Below are positions 16,324-26,671 of a stretch of 64,000 nucleotides of DNA, piece after piece; position 1 is the stretch's first letter, and each line of letters begins with the position of its first letter. Under the pieces are notes generated by a model that saw only the letters and a list, made by a program, of their open reading frames with translations, ran no database searches and had not been told where the DNA came from. The stretch is from Microcoleus sp. EPA2 (lineage in GTDB: Bacteria > Cyanobacteriota > Cyanobacteriia > Cyanobacteriales > Microcoleaceae): positions 62,001-126,000 of the forward strand of contig JAHRFD010000008.1 in assembly GCA_020882975.1 (NCBI GenBank), written 5' to 3'. The translations under genes and the position numbers were made by a program.

Positions 16324-18096
16324 ATGAAAATTTCTATCATGTTAGATTCAAAACTACGATCGCTCGTGATTCTACTGGCGGCAATTCTCACCATAACTCT
16401 GTCTGCGTGCACTCCAGCGCGATCGAATTTAGTAAACAGACTCATCGTTCCTACCCCCAGTGGTCCAGCCACCTTTAACTACCCCCTAAATCAATCAGCC
16501 TACAGCGTTTTTGGCTATCTCAATGAAGGACTGATCAACGAAAACGGTCTGACATCGGAACTAGAACCCGGTTTAGCAGAGTCTTGGAAAGTCTCTAAAG
16601 ATGGCAAAAAGATTGTCTTCACCCTGCGAGAGGGATTGAAATGGTCTGATGGCGAACCGATGACTACGGATGACATTATCTTCAGTTATGACAAGATTTA
16701 TTTCAACGATAAAATCCCCAGTGGTTTAAAAGATACTCTCAGAGTTGGGATGAGTCGCCAATTCCCCAAACTCAAAAAAATTGATAGTCGTCGGGTAGAA
16801 TTTTCCGTAGCAGAACCCTTTGCTCCATTTATTAGATACGCTGGCGGCATACCGATTTTACCAGCTCATATTTTACAAGAATCAATCAGCAATACAGACA
16901 GTCAAGGCAATCCGAAGTTCCTGACTACTTGGGGGACAGATACTGACCCCCAAAAAATTGTCGGTAATGGTCAATATCGAATGTTAAGCTATACTCCTAA
17001 TCAACGGGTAGTCTTAGAAAGAAATCCCTATTTTTGGCGTAAAGATAGTCAGGGAAAAGCTCAGCCTTACATCCAGCAAATAGTCTGGCAAATTATCGAA
17101 AATACTGATACTCAACTGCTGAATTTTCGCTCTGGTGATTTGGATAGTCTGGACGTGCAGCCCGAAGTGTTTCCGCTGCTGAAAAAGGAGGAAAAACGCG
17201 GTAAATATACGGTATTTAACGGTGGTCCCGACACTGGGAGTGTATTTATGTGTTTCAATCTGAATCAGGGTCGTAATGCTCAAAATCAGCCCTTTGTAGA
17301 CCCGATTAAATCTCGGTGGTTCGCAACTAAGGAGTTTCGGCAGGCGATCGCCTATGCTATTAACCGCGACGCCATGACTAACAATATCTATCGTGGACTT
17401 GGCGCGCCCCTGCATTCCCCAATTCCAGCCCAAAGCCCGTTTTATTTATCCCCAAAAGAAGGATTAAAAACTTACAACTACGACCCCAAAAAAGCCAAAG
17501 AATTACTGTTAAGTGCTGGTTTCAAGTATAATAATGAAGGGGATTTATTGGATCGGGAGGGTAACAAAGTGCGATTTACTTTGTTAATGGCCGCCGGCAA
17601 AAAAGTTCGGGAACAAATGGGAACACAAATTAAACAAGATTTAGGCAAGTTAGGCATACAGATTGATACACAATTTCTCAGCTTTAACACTTATGTAGAA
17701 AAGCTACGTTTGACTAAAAATTGGGATACCTATCTCGGTGGTTTTACTGGCGGTCTGGAACCGCACAGTGGCTACAATATCTGGTCAGTAAACGGCACTT
17801 TACACAGTTTTAACCAGGGACCGCAGGCTGGGGAACCGCCGATTAAGGGCTGGAAAGTTGCTGACTGGGAGCAGAAAATTGATGACCTATATGTGAAAGC
17901 TTCCCAGGAACTGAATGAACCCAAGCGCAAGGAACTTTATGCAGAAACCCAACGGATCATAGCAGAACAAGTACCGTTTATCTACATGGTGAATCCCTTG
18001 ACTTTTGAAGCCGTGCGCGATCGCATTTCAGGAATTCGGTATACTGCCATAGGAGGTGCTTTTTGGAATTTGTACGAGTTGAAAATTACTGAATAG
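16324..18096 (+). CDS. ABC transporter substrate-binding lipoprotein (family 5, peptide/nickel type)
   Basis: A 590-residue solute-binding protein. A lipoprotein signal ends in the lipobox LSAC with Cys29. Family 5 features follow: GLAESWKVSKDGKKIVFTLREGLKWSDGEP (about 82-112), ERNPYFWRKD, and REQMGTQIKQDLGKLGIQID near residue 430. It should deliver oligopeptides or similar ligands to an inner-membrane importer, whose permease genes are not adjacent. The ATG at 16324 and one five codons later are both possible starts. The ligand cannot be predicted from sequence alone. Confidence 0.9.
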   Translation: MKISIMLDSKLRSLVILLAAILTITLSACTPARSNLVNRLIVPTPSGPATFNYPLNQSAYSVFGYLNEGLINENGLTSELEPGLAESWKVSKDGKKIVFTLREGLKWSDGEPMTTDDIIFSYDKIYFNDKIPSGLKDTLRVGMSRQFPKLKKIDSRRVEFSVAEPFAPFIRYAGGIPILPAHILQESISNTDSQGNPKFLTTWGTDTDPQKIVGNGQYRMLSYTPNQRVVLERNPYFWRKDSQGKAQPYIQQIVWQIIENTDTQLLNFRSGDLDSLDVQPEVFPLLKKEEKRGKYTVFNGGPDTGSVFMCFNLNQGRNAQNQPFVDPIKSRWFATKEFRQAIAYAINRDAMTNNIYRGLGAPLHSPIPAQSPFYLSPKEGLKTYNYDPKKAKELLLSAGFKYNNEGDLLDREGNKVRFTLLMAAGKKVREQMGTQIKQDLGKLGIQIDTQFLSFNTYVEKLRLTKNWDTYLGGFTGGLEPHSGYNIWSVNGTLHSFNQGPQAGEPPIKGWKVADWEQKIDDLYVKASQELNEPKRKELYAETQRIIAEQVPFIYMVNPLTFEAVRDRISGIRYTAIGGAFWNLYELKITE

Positions 18097-18228
18097 TTAT
18101 TAGTCATTAGTCATTAGTTATTAGTTATTAGTCATTAGTCATTAGTTATTAGTCATTAGTTATTAGTCATTAGTCATTAGTCATTAGTTATTAGTTATTA
18201 GTTATTAGTCATTAGTCATTAGTCATTA
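18097..18228. repeat. Heptamer array TTAGTYA
   Basis: About 18 tandem 7-base units alternating between ATTAGTC and ATTAGTT follow the transporter gene stop directly. This is an STRR-type repeat. Confidence 0.9.
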
Positions 18229-18238
18229 GGATAGCGAC

Positions 18239-18312
18239 AATTCCCAATTCCCAATTCCCAATTCCCAATTCCCAATTCCCAATTCCCAATTCCCAATTAC
18301 CAATTACCAATT
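18239..18312. repeat. Heptamer array AATTCCC
   Basis: About ten copies of a second 7-base unit (CAATTCC) run to four bases before the larB start codon. Confidence 0.9.
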
Positions 18313-18315
18313 TTC

Positions 18316-19089
18316 ATGCAACCTGAAATCTTACAACAGTTACTCCAATCTGTAGCCGCCGGTGATGTCAGTCCCGCCACAGCTTTAGAAAAACTCAAGC
18401 ACTTTGACTTTGAACAAGTGGGCGATTTTGCCAAAATCGACCACCACCGCACTCTCAGAACCGGTTTCCCAGAAGTAATTTGGGGACCTGGTAAAACCCC
18501 AGACCAAATTGTTGAGATTATCCAGGTAATGCGCGGGCGAAATCCGGCGGTGATGGCGACGCGAATTGAACCCGAAATTTTTGAGCAATTGCAACAAAAA
18601 ATACCAGATTTGTGCTATTACCAAAAAGCTCGAATTTGTGCTATTTCTCCTAGTTCCCCAACTTCGCAACATCCAGGTAAAGTAACAATTATTAGTGCAG
18701 GAACAGCCGATTTGGCTGTAGCGGAAGAGGCGGCTGTGACTGCCGAACTTTGCGGTTTTCAGGTACAGCGTTTGTGGGATGTGGGAGTTGCTGGCATTCA
18801 CCGTTTACTGAGTAATCGCCACGTTATTGCTGATGCTGATGTGTTGATTGCTGTCGCGGGTATGGAAGGTGCTTTGGCGAGTGTGGTTGCGGGTTTGGCA
18901 GATTGTCCGGTGATTGCTGTGCCGACAAGTGTTGGTTATGGCGCTAGTTTTGGCGGGATTGCGCCTCTTTTAACTATGCTGAATTCTTGTGCCGCTGGTG
19001 TTGGGGTGGTGAATATTGATAATGGGTTTGGTGCGGCAATTTTAGCTTGTCAAATTCTCAGAACCGCTGGCCGAGTTGGGAAAAATTAA
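18316..19089 (+). CDS. larB: Nickel-pincer cofactor biosynthesis protein LarB (AIR carboxylase-like)
   Basis: A 257-residue PurE-like protein. LarB carboxylates and hydrolyses nicotinic acid adenine dinucleotide, the first step to the nickel-pincer nucleotide cofactor. The N-terminal helical part (1-60) precedes HRTLRTGFPEVIWGPGKTP. The PurE-like core includes VTIISAGTADLAVAEEAAVTAE and VAVPTSVGYGASFGGIAPLL. Neither larC nor larE is nearby, and no lactate racemase gene is seen, so the role in this organism is open. The heptamer array occupies the usual promoter-proximal space. Confidence 0.9.
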   Translation: MQPEILQQLLQSVAAGDVSPATALEKLKHFDFEQVGDFAKIDHHRTLRTGFPEVIWGPGKTPDQIVEIIQVMRGRNPAVMATRIEPEIFEQLQQKIPDLCYYQKARICAISPSSPTSQHPGKVTIISAGTADLAVAEEAAVTAELCGFQVQRLWDVGVAGIHRLLSNRHVIADADVLIAVAGMEGALASVVAGLADCPVIAVPTSVGYGASFGGIAPLLTMLNSCAAGVGVVNIDNGFGAAILACQILRTAGRVGKN

Positions 19090-19326
19090 CAAAGAGAAAT
19101 CTCCCACAATAATTGTGGAAAATTACACCCTGATTTGATGGGAAGCAAAAATATTAAATTAAGAACGTTGCTTGTCCCATAATATTAGACCAGTACGGGG
19201 AGCTTGTCAGTATCCCCTCATGTTTTTAAGGGTAAAGCCAAAGCTGAAATCCTGCATAGGTTTTCGGAATTTTGGTGGACTTCAGATACAAGCCCCCCTC
19301 CTAGCGGTAGCACCCTTGATGGTGGG

Positions 19327-19938
19327 TTATTGACTTGCCAGCCAAATCGGATAACCAGAAGAATCCTCAACTTTCAACTTTTGCGCTTGATAACTCTTGT
19401 TGGTCCAAGTAGCTACTGTTTGCAGACTTTCTGTCAAAAAACTTTCGCTACCAAAGGCTTCAAAGCCCAAAGTCCAGGACGGACTGCCATTAATATTCAA
19501 TTGAGTAATTTCCACTATGCAGCCTTGAGGTATGGGCGCTTCTACAGGGACAGACATCAGTACCCCTGGGGCAGAAACTTGGTAAAGACGCTGTGCTCGT
19601 TTTTTCTTGACTTTCACCCACTTTCCTGTAGCGATTAAGTCCGCCGGCAGTGGGCCCATCGTGTCAGCACAAATCCACTTTAGCCACTTCTCGGCTTTCC
19701 CTTCCCAACGGTTGCCGAACTGCATCGCCCCACATTCTGCCTGCCGCCACTTTACTTGTAAATTTTTTTGTCGCAGTTTGACTCCTAAGTAGTCGCAGCC
19801 CGGTATCAGTAAATATAAGTCTTCTCGCTCTTCTGGTGGCGACAGATACCCGCCCAGACTTTCGCTTCCAAACCATTGCCCGATGGCTTTTGGTAACATT
19901 CCGTTACAAAACCACCGCATTTCCAGACTGGTCCGCAT
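19327..19938 (-). CDS. Conserved hypothetical protein (cyanobacterial)
   Basis: A 203-residue soluble protein. It starts MRTSLEMRWFCNG and is rich in Trp and Lys, with segments PEEREDLYLLIPGCDYLGVKLR, WEGKAEKWLKW and LNINGSPSWTLGFEAFG. The ordered charged strands (DLYL, VKLR, LQVKWR) suggest a beta-barrel reminiscent of CYTH/triphosphate-tunnel proteins, but I cannot confirm that. It is a solitary gene, with 237 bp without features between it and larB. Confidence 0.65.
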   Translation of the reverse strand: MRTSLEMRWFCNGMLPKAIGQWFGSESLGGYLSPPEEREDLYLLIPGCDYLGVKLRQKNLQVKWRQAECGAMQFGNRWEGKAEKWLKWICADTMGPLPADLIATGKWVKVKKKRAQRLYQVSAPGVLMSVPVEAPIPQGCIVEITQLNINGSPSWTLGFEAFGSESFLTESLQTVATWTNKSYQAQKLKVEDSSGYPIWLASQ

Positions 19939-20096
19939 AATTTTTCCTCTCTTCCCAATTTTTCGTCAAACCCAGACCGGATTTGCTATATACCTTCGAC
20001 TCTTTAACCTCGCTGACTCTATCCTCCCCTGTCGGGGGCCCAGAGTCTACTCCCTCCTGTTTCGATCGACTATCTAAAAAAACTTTCTCACATTCC

Positions 20097-20133
20097 TTTA
20101 CATATCTTCATAAGTCTGTTACATTTATTTACA
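20097..20133 (+). promoter_or_regulatory. HLR1 (RpaB-binding) sites upstream of hli gene
   Basis: GTTACATTTATTTACA (20118-20133) matches the HLR1 direct-repeat consensus (two T/G-TTACA halves four bases apart). A weaker TTTACATATCTTCATA precedes it at 20097-20112. The position 29 bases before the start codon suggests overlap with the promoter, as expected for RpaB repression under low light. The mode of control is inferred. Confidence 0.65.
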
Positions 20134-20161
20134 GTACGGAAAACCAATTTAGGAAAAAAAC

Positions 20162-20374
20162 ATGACTAACAAAGGGTTAATGCTGGACGACCAAGGTAAA
20201 ATGAACAATTTTGCGATCGAGCCTACAGTCTACGTCGATGACGAACAGCGCACCGGCTTCACCCCCTACGCCGAACGCTTAAACGGCCGCCTCGCCATGA
20301 TTGGTTTTGTCTCTCTATTGGCTTTAGAAGTTTCCACCAAGCATGGATTGATTAGCTGGCTGACCCATCTGTAA
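20162..20374 (+). CDS. High-light-inducible protein (CAB/ELIP/HLIP)
   Basis: A 70-residue single-helix protein. The chlorophyll-binding motif [14 protein letters not shown] (ligands Glu38, Asn41; Arg43 forms the ion pair) starts the only membrane helix (about 38-58). Hlips bind chlorophyll and carotenoid and protect newly made photosystem subunits under excess light. The gene has an HLR1 box upstream and a terminator directly downstream, so it is monocistronic. Confidence 0.93.
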   Translation: MTNKGLMLDDQGKMNNFAIEPTVYVDDEQRTGFTPYAERLNGRLAMIGFVSLLALEVSTKHGLISWLTHL

Positions 20375-20401
20375 TGATGCTCTTAAAATTTAAACTGGAC
20401 G

Positions 20402-20453
20402 GCTATGGGTTGTAAGCGGTAGGCAAACTGCAATCCATAGCTTAATTGTTTTT
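20402..20453 (+). terminator. Terminator after hli gene
   Basis: GCTATGGGTTG pairs with CAATCCATAGC (one mismatch) across an 18-base loop and is followed by TTAATTGTTTTT, 28 bases after the stop. Confidence 0.75.
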
Positions 20454-20517
20454 AAGGGTAAGGTTTGGTGGGATAATTAAAAATAAATATTTAACTGTCA
20501 TTCGATCTCAAAAAATA

Positions 20518-21057
20518 ATGATCAAACGAATTGTAACCATACTTCTGGTAGTTTTCAGCGTTACCTTGACCAGTTGTGTATCTAACGCCGTCGGACTCAA
20601 AAGCCATGTGGATACTGGCGATGGCTATCAATTTCTCTATCCCAATGGCTGGCTGCCAATTGCGGTTTCTAACGGTCCAGATGTGGTGTTTCGCGATTTG
20701 ATTCAGCAAACCGAGAATGTTAGCGTAGTCATCAGTCCAGTTACCGGAAATAAAACTCTTGCAGATTTGGGAACACCCTCGGAAGTGGGTTACAAACTCA
20801 GCAAAAGTGCGATTGCTCCTCCCGATTCCGGCCGCGAAGCTGAGTTAGTCAATGCTGGATCTCGCGAATCGCGATCGAAGAACTATTACATTTTAGAATA
20901 CGCCGTCAAGCTTCCAAACCAACAACGGCATAACTTAGCAAGCGTAGCCGTCAGCCGTGGCAAACTATTTACACTCAACATTTCCACTACGGAAGAACGT
21001 TGGCCGAAGGTTAAAGAAGCTTTCGAGAAAGTAGTTAAGTCTTTCTCTGTTTATTAG
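20518..21057 (+). CDS. CyanoP (PsbP-like) photosystem II lipoprotein
   Basis: A 179-residue protein. A lipoprotein signal with lipobox LTSC puts the acylated Cys at residue 20. The PsbP fold follows (DTGDGYQFLYPNGWLPI, VVFRDLIQQTENVSVVISPV, YILEYAVKLP, then a C-terminal WPKVKEAFEKVVKSF). CyanoP sits on the lumenal side of thylakoids and helps early photosystem II assembly. The ATG at 20518 (MIKRIVTILLVVF) is preferred because the frame upstream would disrupt the signal peptide. Confidence 0.9.
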   Translation: MIKRIVTILLVVFSVTLTSCVSNAVGLKSHVDTGDGYQFLYPNGWLPIAVSNGPDVVFRDLIQQTENVSVVISPVTGNKTLADLGTPSEVGYKLSKSAIAPPDSGREAELVNAGSRESRSKNYYILEYAVKLPNQQRHNLASVAVSRGKLFTLNISTTEERWPKVKEAFEKVVKSFSVY

Positions 21058-21250
21058 TTATTAGTTATTAGTTATTAGTTATTGGTTCTTGGTTATTGGT
21101 GATTAGTTATTAGTTATTCGTCATGAGTTATGGATTCTTGGTTATTAGAGCCAAAAACCAACAACTAACAACCAACAACTCACAAATAACAAATAACAAA
21201 TAACAAATAACAAATAACCACTGACTAATGACCAATGACTACTGACTAAT
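21053..21250. repeat. Heptamer arrays downstream of cyanoP
   Basis: Runs of TTATTAG units (21053-21120) are followed by AACAAAT units and ACTAATGACCA-like units up to the maf start. Together they fill the whole spacer and partly complement one another, so the transcript could form a long imperfect hairpin. Confidence 0.8.
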
Positions 21251-21263
21251 GACTTCTTAACTT

Positions 21264-21908
21264 ATGAAAAAACCAACTTTTGTATTAGCCTCAGCTTCTC
21301 CAGCACGTCGCCAACTGCTTAAAAATGCTGGAATTCAAGCTGTGATTTGCCCAAGCGATTTTGATGAAGGGCAAATTGAAATGAGGGATGCTGCTAAATT
21401 AGTGCAGGTTTTAGCTGAGGGAAAAGCTAATGCTGTAGCTGAGTTTTTGCGGGCTAATTCTCATCCCCAAATTCCTCATCCTAATTCCTGTTTGGTGTTA
21501 GGATGTGATTCAATTTTGGTGATTGATGGGGAAATTCACGGCAAACCCCAAGATGCAGAAGAGGCAATTTCCCGTTGGCAGCAAATGCGCGGTAAAGTAG
21601 GTGAACTGTATACTGGCCATGCTTTAATTGATAATAGATTTGATGATTTCAATGAGGCAATGGATCGAGCGATCGTTCGCTGTCAAGTTACAAAAGTTCA
21701 TTTTGCCGAAGTTACTTCGCGCCAAATTGCTGCTTACGTTGCTACGGGAGAACCTCTCGCGTGTGCCGGCTGTTTTGCCCTCGAAGGTAAAGGGGGGTTT
21801 TTTATAGAAAAAATCGAAGGCTGTCATACCAATGTGATTGGTTTGAGTTTGCCTTTGCTGCGACAAATGCTCCGGGAATTGGGATACGATGTGGCGGATT
21901 TTTGGTAA
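21264..21908 (+). CDS. maf: Maf family nucleotide pyrophosphatase
   Basis: A 214-residue Maf protein. It hydrolyses non-canonical or modified nucleoside triphosphates as a house-cleaning enzyme. The signature [11 protein letters not shown] is at the N-terminus. The catalytic Asp is in [13 protein letters not shown], and [28 protein letters not shown] closes the active site. The length is slightly above average because of a short insertion ([14 protein letters not shown]). The YhdE versus YceF-type substrate cannot be assigned. Confidence 0.94.
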   Translation: MKKPTFVLASASPARRQLLKNAGIQAVICPSDFDEGQIEMRDAAKLVQVLAEGKANAVAEFLRANSHPQIPHPNSCLVLGCDSILVIDGEIHGKPQDAEEAISRWQQMRGKVGELYTGHALIDNRFDDFNEAMDRAIVRCQVTKVHFAEVTSRQIAAYVATGEPLACAGCFALEGKGGFFIEKIEGCHTNVIGLSLPLLRQMLRELGYDVADFW

Positions 21909-21947
21909 TATTAAAATTTGTAGAGTAGACAATACGCAACAACTCAG

Positions 21948-22105
21948 AGAAACCGGGTTTTTTTGAGTTTCTACGCCTGTAACGAAGAATGCTCGTAAAA
22001 ACCCGGTTTCTGGCCACCCGCGTCATCTAAGAAACCGGGTTTTTTTTGAGTTTCTGCGCTGTCACCAACAATGCTCGTAAAAACCCGGTTTCTGGCCACC
22101 CGCGT
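21948..22105. repeat. Two tandem copies of the AAACCGGGTTTTT palindromic element
   Basis: Two units about 80 bp apart each run from AGAAACCGGGTTTTTTT to AAAAACCCGGTTTCT, with a TTTCTGCGCTGTCACC-like centre. The arms form strong hairpins between the convergent maf and LRR genes. Relatives occur at 23613, 47596, 50975, 55079, 57361 and 58717. Confidence 0.85.
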
Positions 22106-22157
22106 CATCACCGAGATAATACTACCTAAGATGAATATCACTAAAATCGTAAATAAT

Positions 22158-23537
22158 TTACCGCGCCGATCGCATCGGGATTTCGACACCCGCTTTTTGG
22201 GCTAAATCCGTCACATTATTGGTAAAATCGGTTATATTTGCGATCGGACTAGCAATACCCGCGGCGATCGCCAAAATAACAGCCAATTTTTTAGCAATCA
22301 GTTTCAGACTGCGCTTGTCTGCGGGTTTGTTCAGTTGTGCTTCCACATTGCCAATTTCCATCAACACTTCTTCCCGTTCGTCTTCTGGAAATTGGGCGGC
22401 GGTTTGACGCATCGATGAGATTAGCTTTAGAAGTTCTGCCGTATTGGCATTATTGTTATGCACGGATTGATTGCCGCTAACTTGAGCGGTGTTCGACGAA
22501 CCGCCGATATTGCCGGAGAAGTTAGCACCTTGAAAAGCATTTTGAAAGTTATTGGTTTCGGAAGAATCTTCAGTTAGCAGAATGTAGAAGGAACGTTCGG
22601 TGAGGAAGAATTGGTGCGTGGCGTGGTAGATTTCCTGTCCGCCGAAGTCCCAGATGTGGACGCGGAAGGTTTTGCCGTTGTGTGGGAATTTCCAGCGCAG
22701 CACGTCGATGCCTTCGGTGGAGGGTTCTTGTTCTTGTTCTGGGAGTTGGTAGTCGGGGTTGAGGAGTTTTTTCGCGAGGGTGGTTTTTCCGGCTACGCCT
22801 TCGCCGACGATGAGGAGTTTGGCTTCGTAGAGTTCTTCGCAGTCATCGGGGTTGCGGGTTTGGAAGTAGAAGTCGAGGATGGTACGCAAATCCCCTGCTT
22901 CGTAGGATTTTTCGCCTTGGAGGATTTCGGGGGGAATCGGGAGCGGATTTCCCCGCAAGTCTAGTTTTTCCAGCTTTTCCATGCAGCGAATCGCTTCTGG
23001 GATGACGGTAATCTGATTGTTCCAGAGGTTAAGCTGTGTCAGATTCGAGAGTTGGGCGATCGCTTCTGGGATGACGGTAATCTGATTGTTACTGAGGTCA
23101 AGCTGTGTCAGATTCGAGAGTTGGGCGATCGCTTCTGGGATGACGGTAATCTGATTGTTCCAGAGGTAAAGCAGTGTCAGATTCGAGAGTTGGGCGATCG
23201 CCTCTGGGATGACGGTAATCTGATTGTTACTGAGGTAAAGCAGTGTCAGATTCGAGAGTTGGGCGATCGCCTCTGGGATGACGGTAATCTGATTGTTACT
23301 GAGGTAAAGTATTTTTAAGTTAGTTAATTGAAGAACAACATCAGGAAACTCAGTTAACTTATTTCCAATCCATGTTAATCTCTGCTCATCCCACTTTCCC
23401 AACACCAAAGTCTCAAGCTGGGTGCACTTGCCAATCTCCGGCGGCAATTCCTCCAACTCCAACCCCGCCAAATCCAATTCTGTCTGGCCCTCCGCAGCCG
23501 ATGAGTCGATTAACTGCAACAATTCCTCTTTCGTCAT
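22158..23537 (-). CDS. LRR-Roc GTPase protein, internally truncated, with membrane tail
   Basis: A 459-residue protein. An N-terminal cap precedes leucine-rich repeats (about 68-200), five of them nearly identical 23-residue units (NNQITVIPEAIAQLSNLT). A Roc GTPase domain then begins, with P-loop GEGVAGKT (245-252) and switch II WDFGGQE (296-302). It breaks off at about residue 325, before the G4 TKxD motif and the whole COR domain of normal Roco proteins. The rest is an Asn-rich stretch, a helical segment (AELLKLISSMRQTAAQFPED) and a hydrophobic helix (about 412-432). GTP hydrolysis is doubtful. It may be a natural fusion or a deletion derivative. Confidence 0.8.
   Translation of the reverse strand: MTKEELLQLIDSSAAEGQTELDLAGLELEELPPEIGKCTQLETLVLGKWDEQRLTWIGNKLTEFPDVVLQLTNLKILYLSNNQITVIPEAIAQLSNLTLLYLSNNQITVIPEAIAQLSNLTLLYLWNNQITVIPEAIAQLSNLTQLDLSNNQITVIPEAIAQLSNLTQLNLWNNQITVIPEAIRCMEKLEKLDLRGNPLPIPPEILQGEKSYEAGDLRTILDFYFQTRNPDDCEELYEAKLLIVGEGVAGKTTLAKKLLNPDYQLPEQEQEPSTEGIDVLRWKFPHNGKTFRVHIWDFGGQEIYHATHQFFLTERSFYILLTEDSSETNNFQNAFQGANFSGNIGGSSNTAQVSGNQSVHNNNANTAELLKLISSMRQTAAQFPEDEREEVLMEIGNVEAQLNKPADKRSLKLIAKKLAVILAIAAGIASPIANITDFTNNVTDLAQKAGVEIPMRSAR
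22992..23310. repeat. 69-bp tandem repeats encoding the LRR units
   Basis: Five in-frame 69-bp units (starts near 22992, 23061, 23130, 23199 and 23268), differing at only a few positions. Four carry an embedded HIP1-like GGCGATCGC. The near identity indicates recent unequal crossing over or gene conversion. Confidence 0.9.
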
Positions 23538-23612
23538 ATGCTTTGTCGATCTGTAGTCTTCATTTGATTGTGACAGGATTTTTTGCTTGGTGGGAGTTTC
23601 CCATGCACCGCA

Positions 23613-23716
23613 ATCTAAGAAACCGGGTTTTTTGGAGTTTCTACGCTGTCACCAAATATTCTGGTAAAAACCCGGTTTCTGGCCACCAGCGAGTCATCTA
23701 AGAAACCGGGTTTTTT
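23613..23716. repeat. AAACCGGGTTTTT palindromic element
   Basis: One full unit plus an extra AAGAAACCGGGTTTTTT arm, of the same family as 21948-22105, in the 191-bp gap between the LRR gene start and the RTX gene end. Confidence 0.8.
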
Positions 23717-23728
23717 CACTGATAAATC

Positions 23729-24646
23729 CTATCCCAGGGCGATCGCGCTGTCAGATACAGAGTTAAACTGAAGTTGACTCGGTGAGACATCTTTCACTAA
23801 ACCTAAGATATTGCCAGTTCTAGCTTCCCGAATTACTGTCGCCTTAGTGTTTAATATTCTAAACTCAGTAGTGATAATGCTTCCTGGAGGAATAGGCCCG
23901 CTGCTGTCGTAATCTCTGGCATCACCAATTGTGATAAACTTTTCGGTTAAAATCAGATCGTTTCTCGTCAGCCCAGACCCTAATGCAATTACATCTCCTT
24001 GAGATGGATTGTAATCCAGAATAAAATCGGCGGGTACTGCTTCTACATTGGAAGGAAAAGTCCCCACGGGAGGGGGTTGATCGGAACCAAATTCTGTGGA
24101 GGTTGCTCCTGCTTCTCTTTTAATTACAAACAAATCTGCGCCTTCTCCTCCCCAAAGTCGATCGACTCCGGCATCACCAATCAGAGTATCGTTGCCACTT
24201 TCTCCTAGTAAAGCATCATTGCCTTTACCACCTCGGACAAAATCATTTCCTGTGCCTCCGTAAGCATAATCATCGTCTCGATCGCCACTGAGGATATCAT
24301 TAGCACATTCTCCATAAAGAAGGTCTGAATCTTGACCGCCACGAATAGTGTCGCTACCACAACCTCCGATTAAAGTATCTCTGCCACTGTTACCATTAAT
24401 TAGTTCCGCAGCACCGGAACCTCGGACAAAATCGTTGCCTCCCAAGGCCCGGACTCCCCCCGGAGTGTTGCGGAGAATTCCATTGGCTAATTGAACTATA
24501 TCGTCATTGGGCGTCAGGTCAAAAAAGTTGGGTTCGCCTTGATTTGGCAATGGACCAGTTAATAGTTTGATGCTGGGGGGATCGGCAATAATTGGGCTGG
24601 AGTTTTCAGCTAATGCTCTAATTTCTCCTAGGGTTGTTTCTGACAT
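23729..24646 (-). CDS. RTX (hemolysin-type calcium-binding repeat) protein
   Basis: A 305-residue protein. About eight nonapeptide calcium-binding repeats lie around residues 85-175 (GNSGRDTLI, GGCGSDTIR, GGTGNDFVR, GGKGNDALL, GGEGADLFV). The C-terminal half has a beta-sheet region (VPADFILDYNPSQGDVIALGSGLT) common in cyanobacterial RTX proteins. There is no N-terminal signal peptide, consistent with type I secretion through a C-terminal signal. The role is unknown; extracellular adhesion or a surface layer is possible. No secretion genes are adjacent. Confidence 0.88.
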   Translation of the reverse strand: MSETTLGEIRALAENSSPIIADPPSIKLLTGPLPNQGEPNFFDLTPNDDIVQLANGILRNTPGGVRALGGNDFVRGSGAAELINGNSGRDTLIGGCGSDTIRGGQDSDLLYGECANDILSGDRDDDYAYGGTGNDFVRGGKGNDALLGESGNDTLIGDAGVDRLWGGEGADLFVIKREAGATSTEFGSDQPPPVGTFPSNVEAVPADFILDYNPSQGDVIALGSGLTRNDLILTEKFITIGDARDYDSSGPIPPGSIITTEFRILNTKATVIREARTGNILGLVKDVSPSQLQFNSVSDSAIALG

Positions 24647-26235
<1,589 letters not shown>

Positions 26236-26330
26236 AATTTGGTAATGGGTAATCGGGTATCGGGAATTCACATCCTGTAGATACTGTGTTGAGCTGTCAA
26301 GGCGTAGCAGTCAAATAATTAGTATCGAAG

Positions 26331-26360
26331 GGCTTTTGGGACTTGAAAATCCCAAAAGCC
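26331..26360. terminator. Perfect hairpin downstream of eno
   Basis: GGCTTTTGGGA and TCCCAAAAGCC form an 11-bp perfect stem with an 8-base loop, 95 bases after the eno stop. No T-run follows on either strand, so terminator function is uncertain. It could serve the convergent genes. Confidence 0.45.
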
Positions 26361-26455
26361 AAATGCACCAATTTCCGCATGACTGGCACTAATCACCTGC
26401 ATTTTAACCTTCCCACGACCCAATAATCGGTCACTCATAGCCTTGAGTAAAATGG

Positions 26456-26671
26456 CTAACTGATGCTATTTCTTGCTGCTTCTAATTTTCGACGGATTGC
26501 AGCTTGAACTTTCGCATCAAAATCTGGATCGCCGGGACTGGCAATAATCCTCAGCGGATGCTGATTTATTCTGTCTAAGTACGCCTGAAAAGCTGCTCTA
26601 TCTCCACGATGTTTCAGAAAATACTGTTTCAATTCAGAGTTAGACATTGCATTATAGTTAACTTGGCTCAT
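26456..26671 (-). CDS. DUF6887-like small protein
   Basis: A 71-residue protein (MSQVNYNAMSNSELKQYFLK onwards) with an HRGDRAAFQAYLDRI centre and a basic C-terminal helix. Its start overlaps the 3' end of the upstream small gene by 14 bases. Such pairs recur in cyanobacteria and look like a two-component small-protein unit. A toxin-antitoxin role is conjecture. The family name is from memory of the motif. Confidence 0.7.
   Translation of the reverse strand: MSQVNYNAMSNSELKQYFLKHRGDRAAFQAYLDRINQHPLRIIASPGDPDFDAKVQAAIRRKLEAARNSIS

Noticed and set aside
22611-22964. 117-codon plus-strand frame opposite the Roc domain
   Set aside because: Phe/Val/Glu-rich antisense shadow of the P-loop region.
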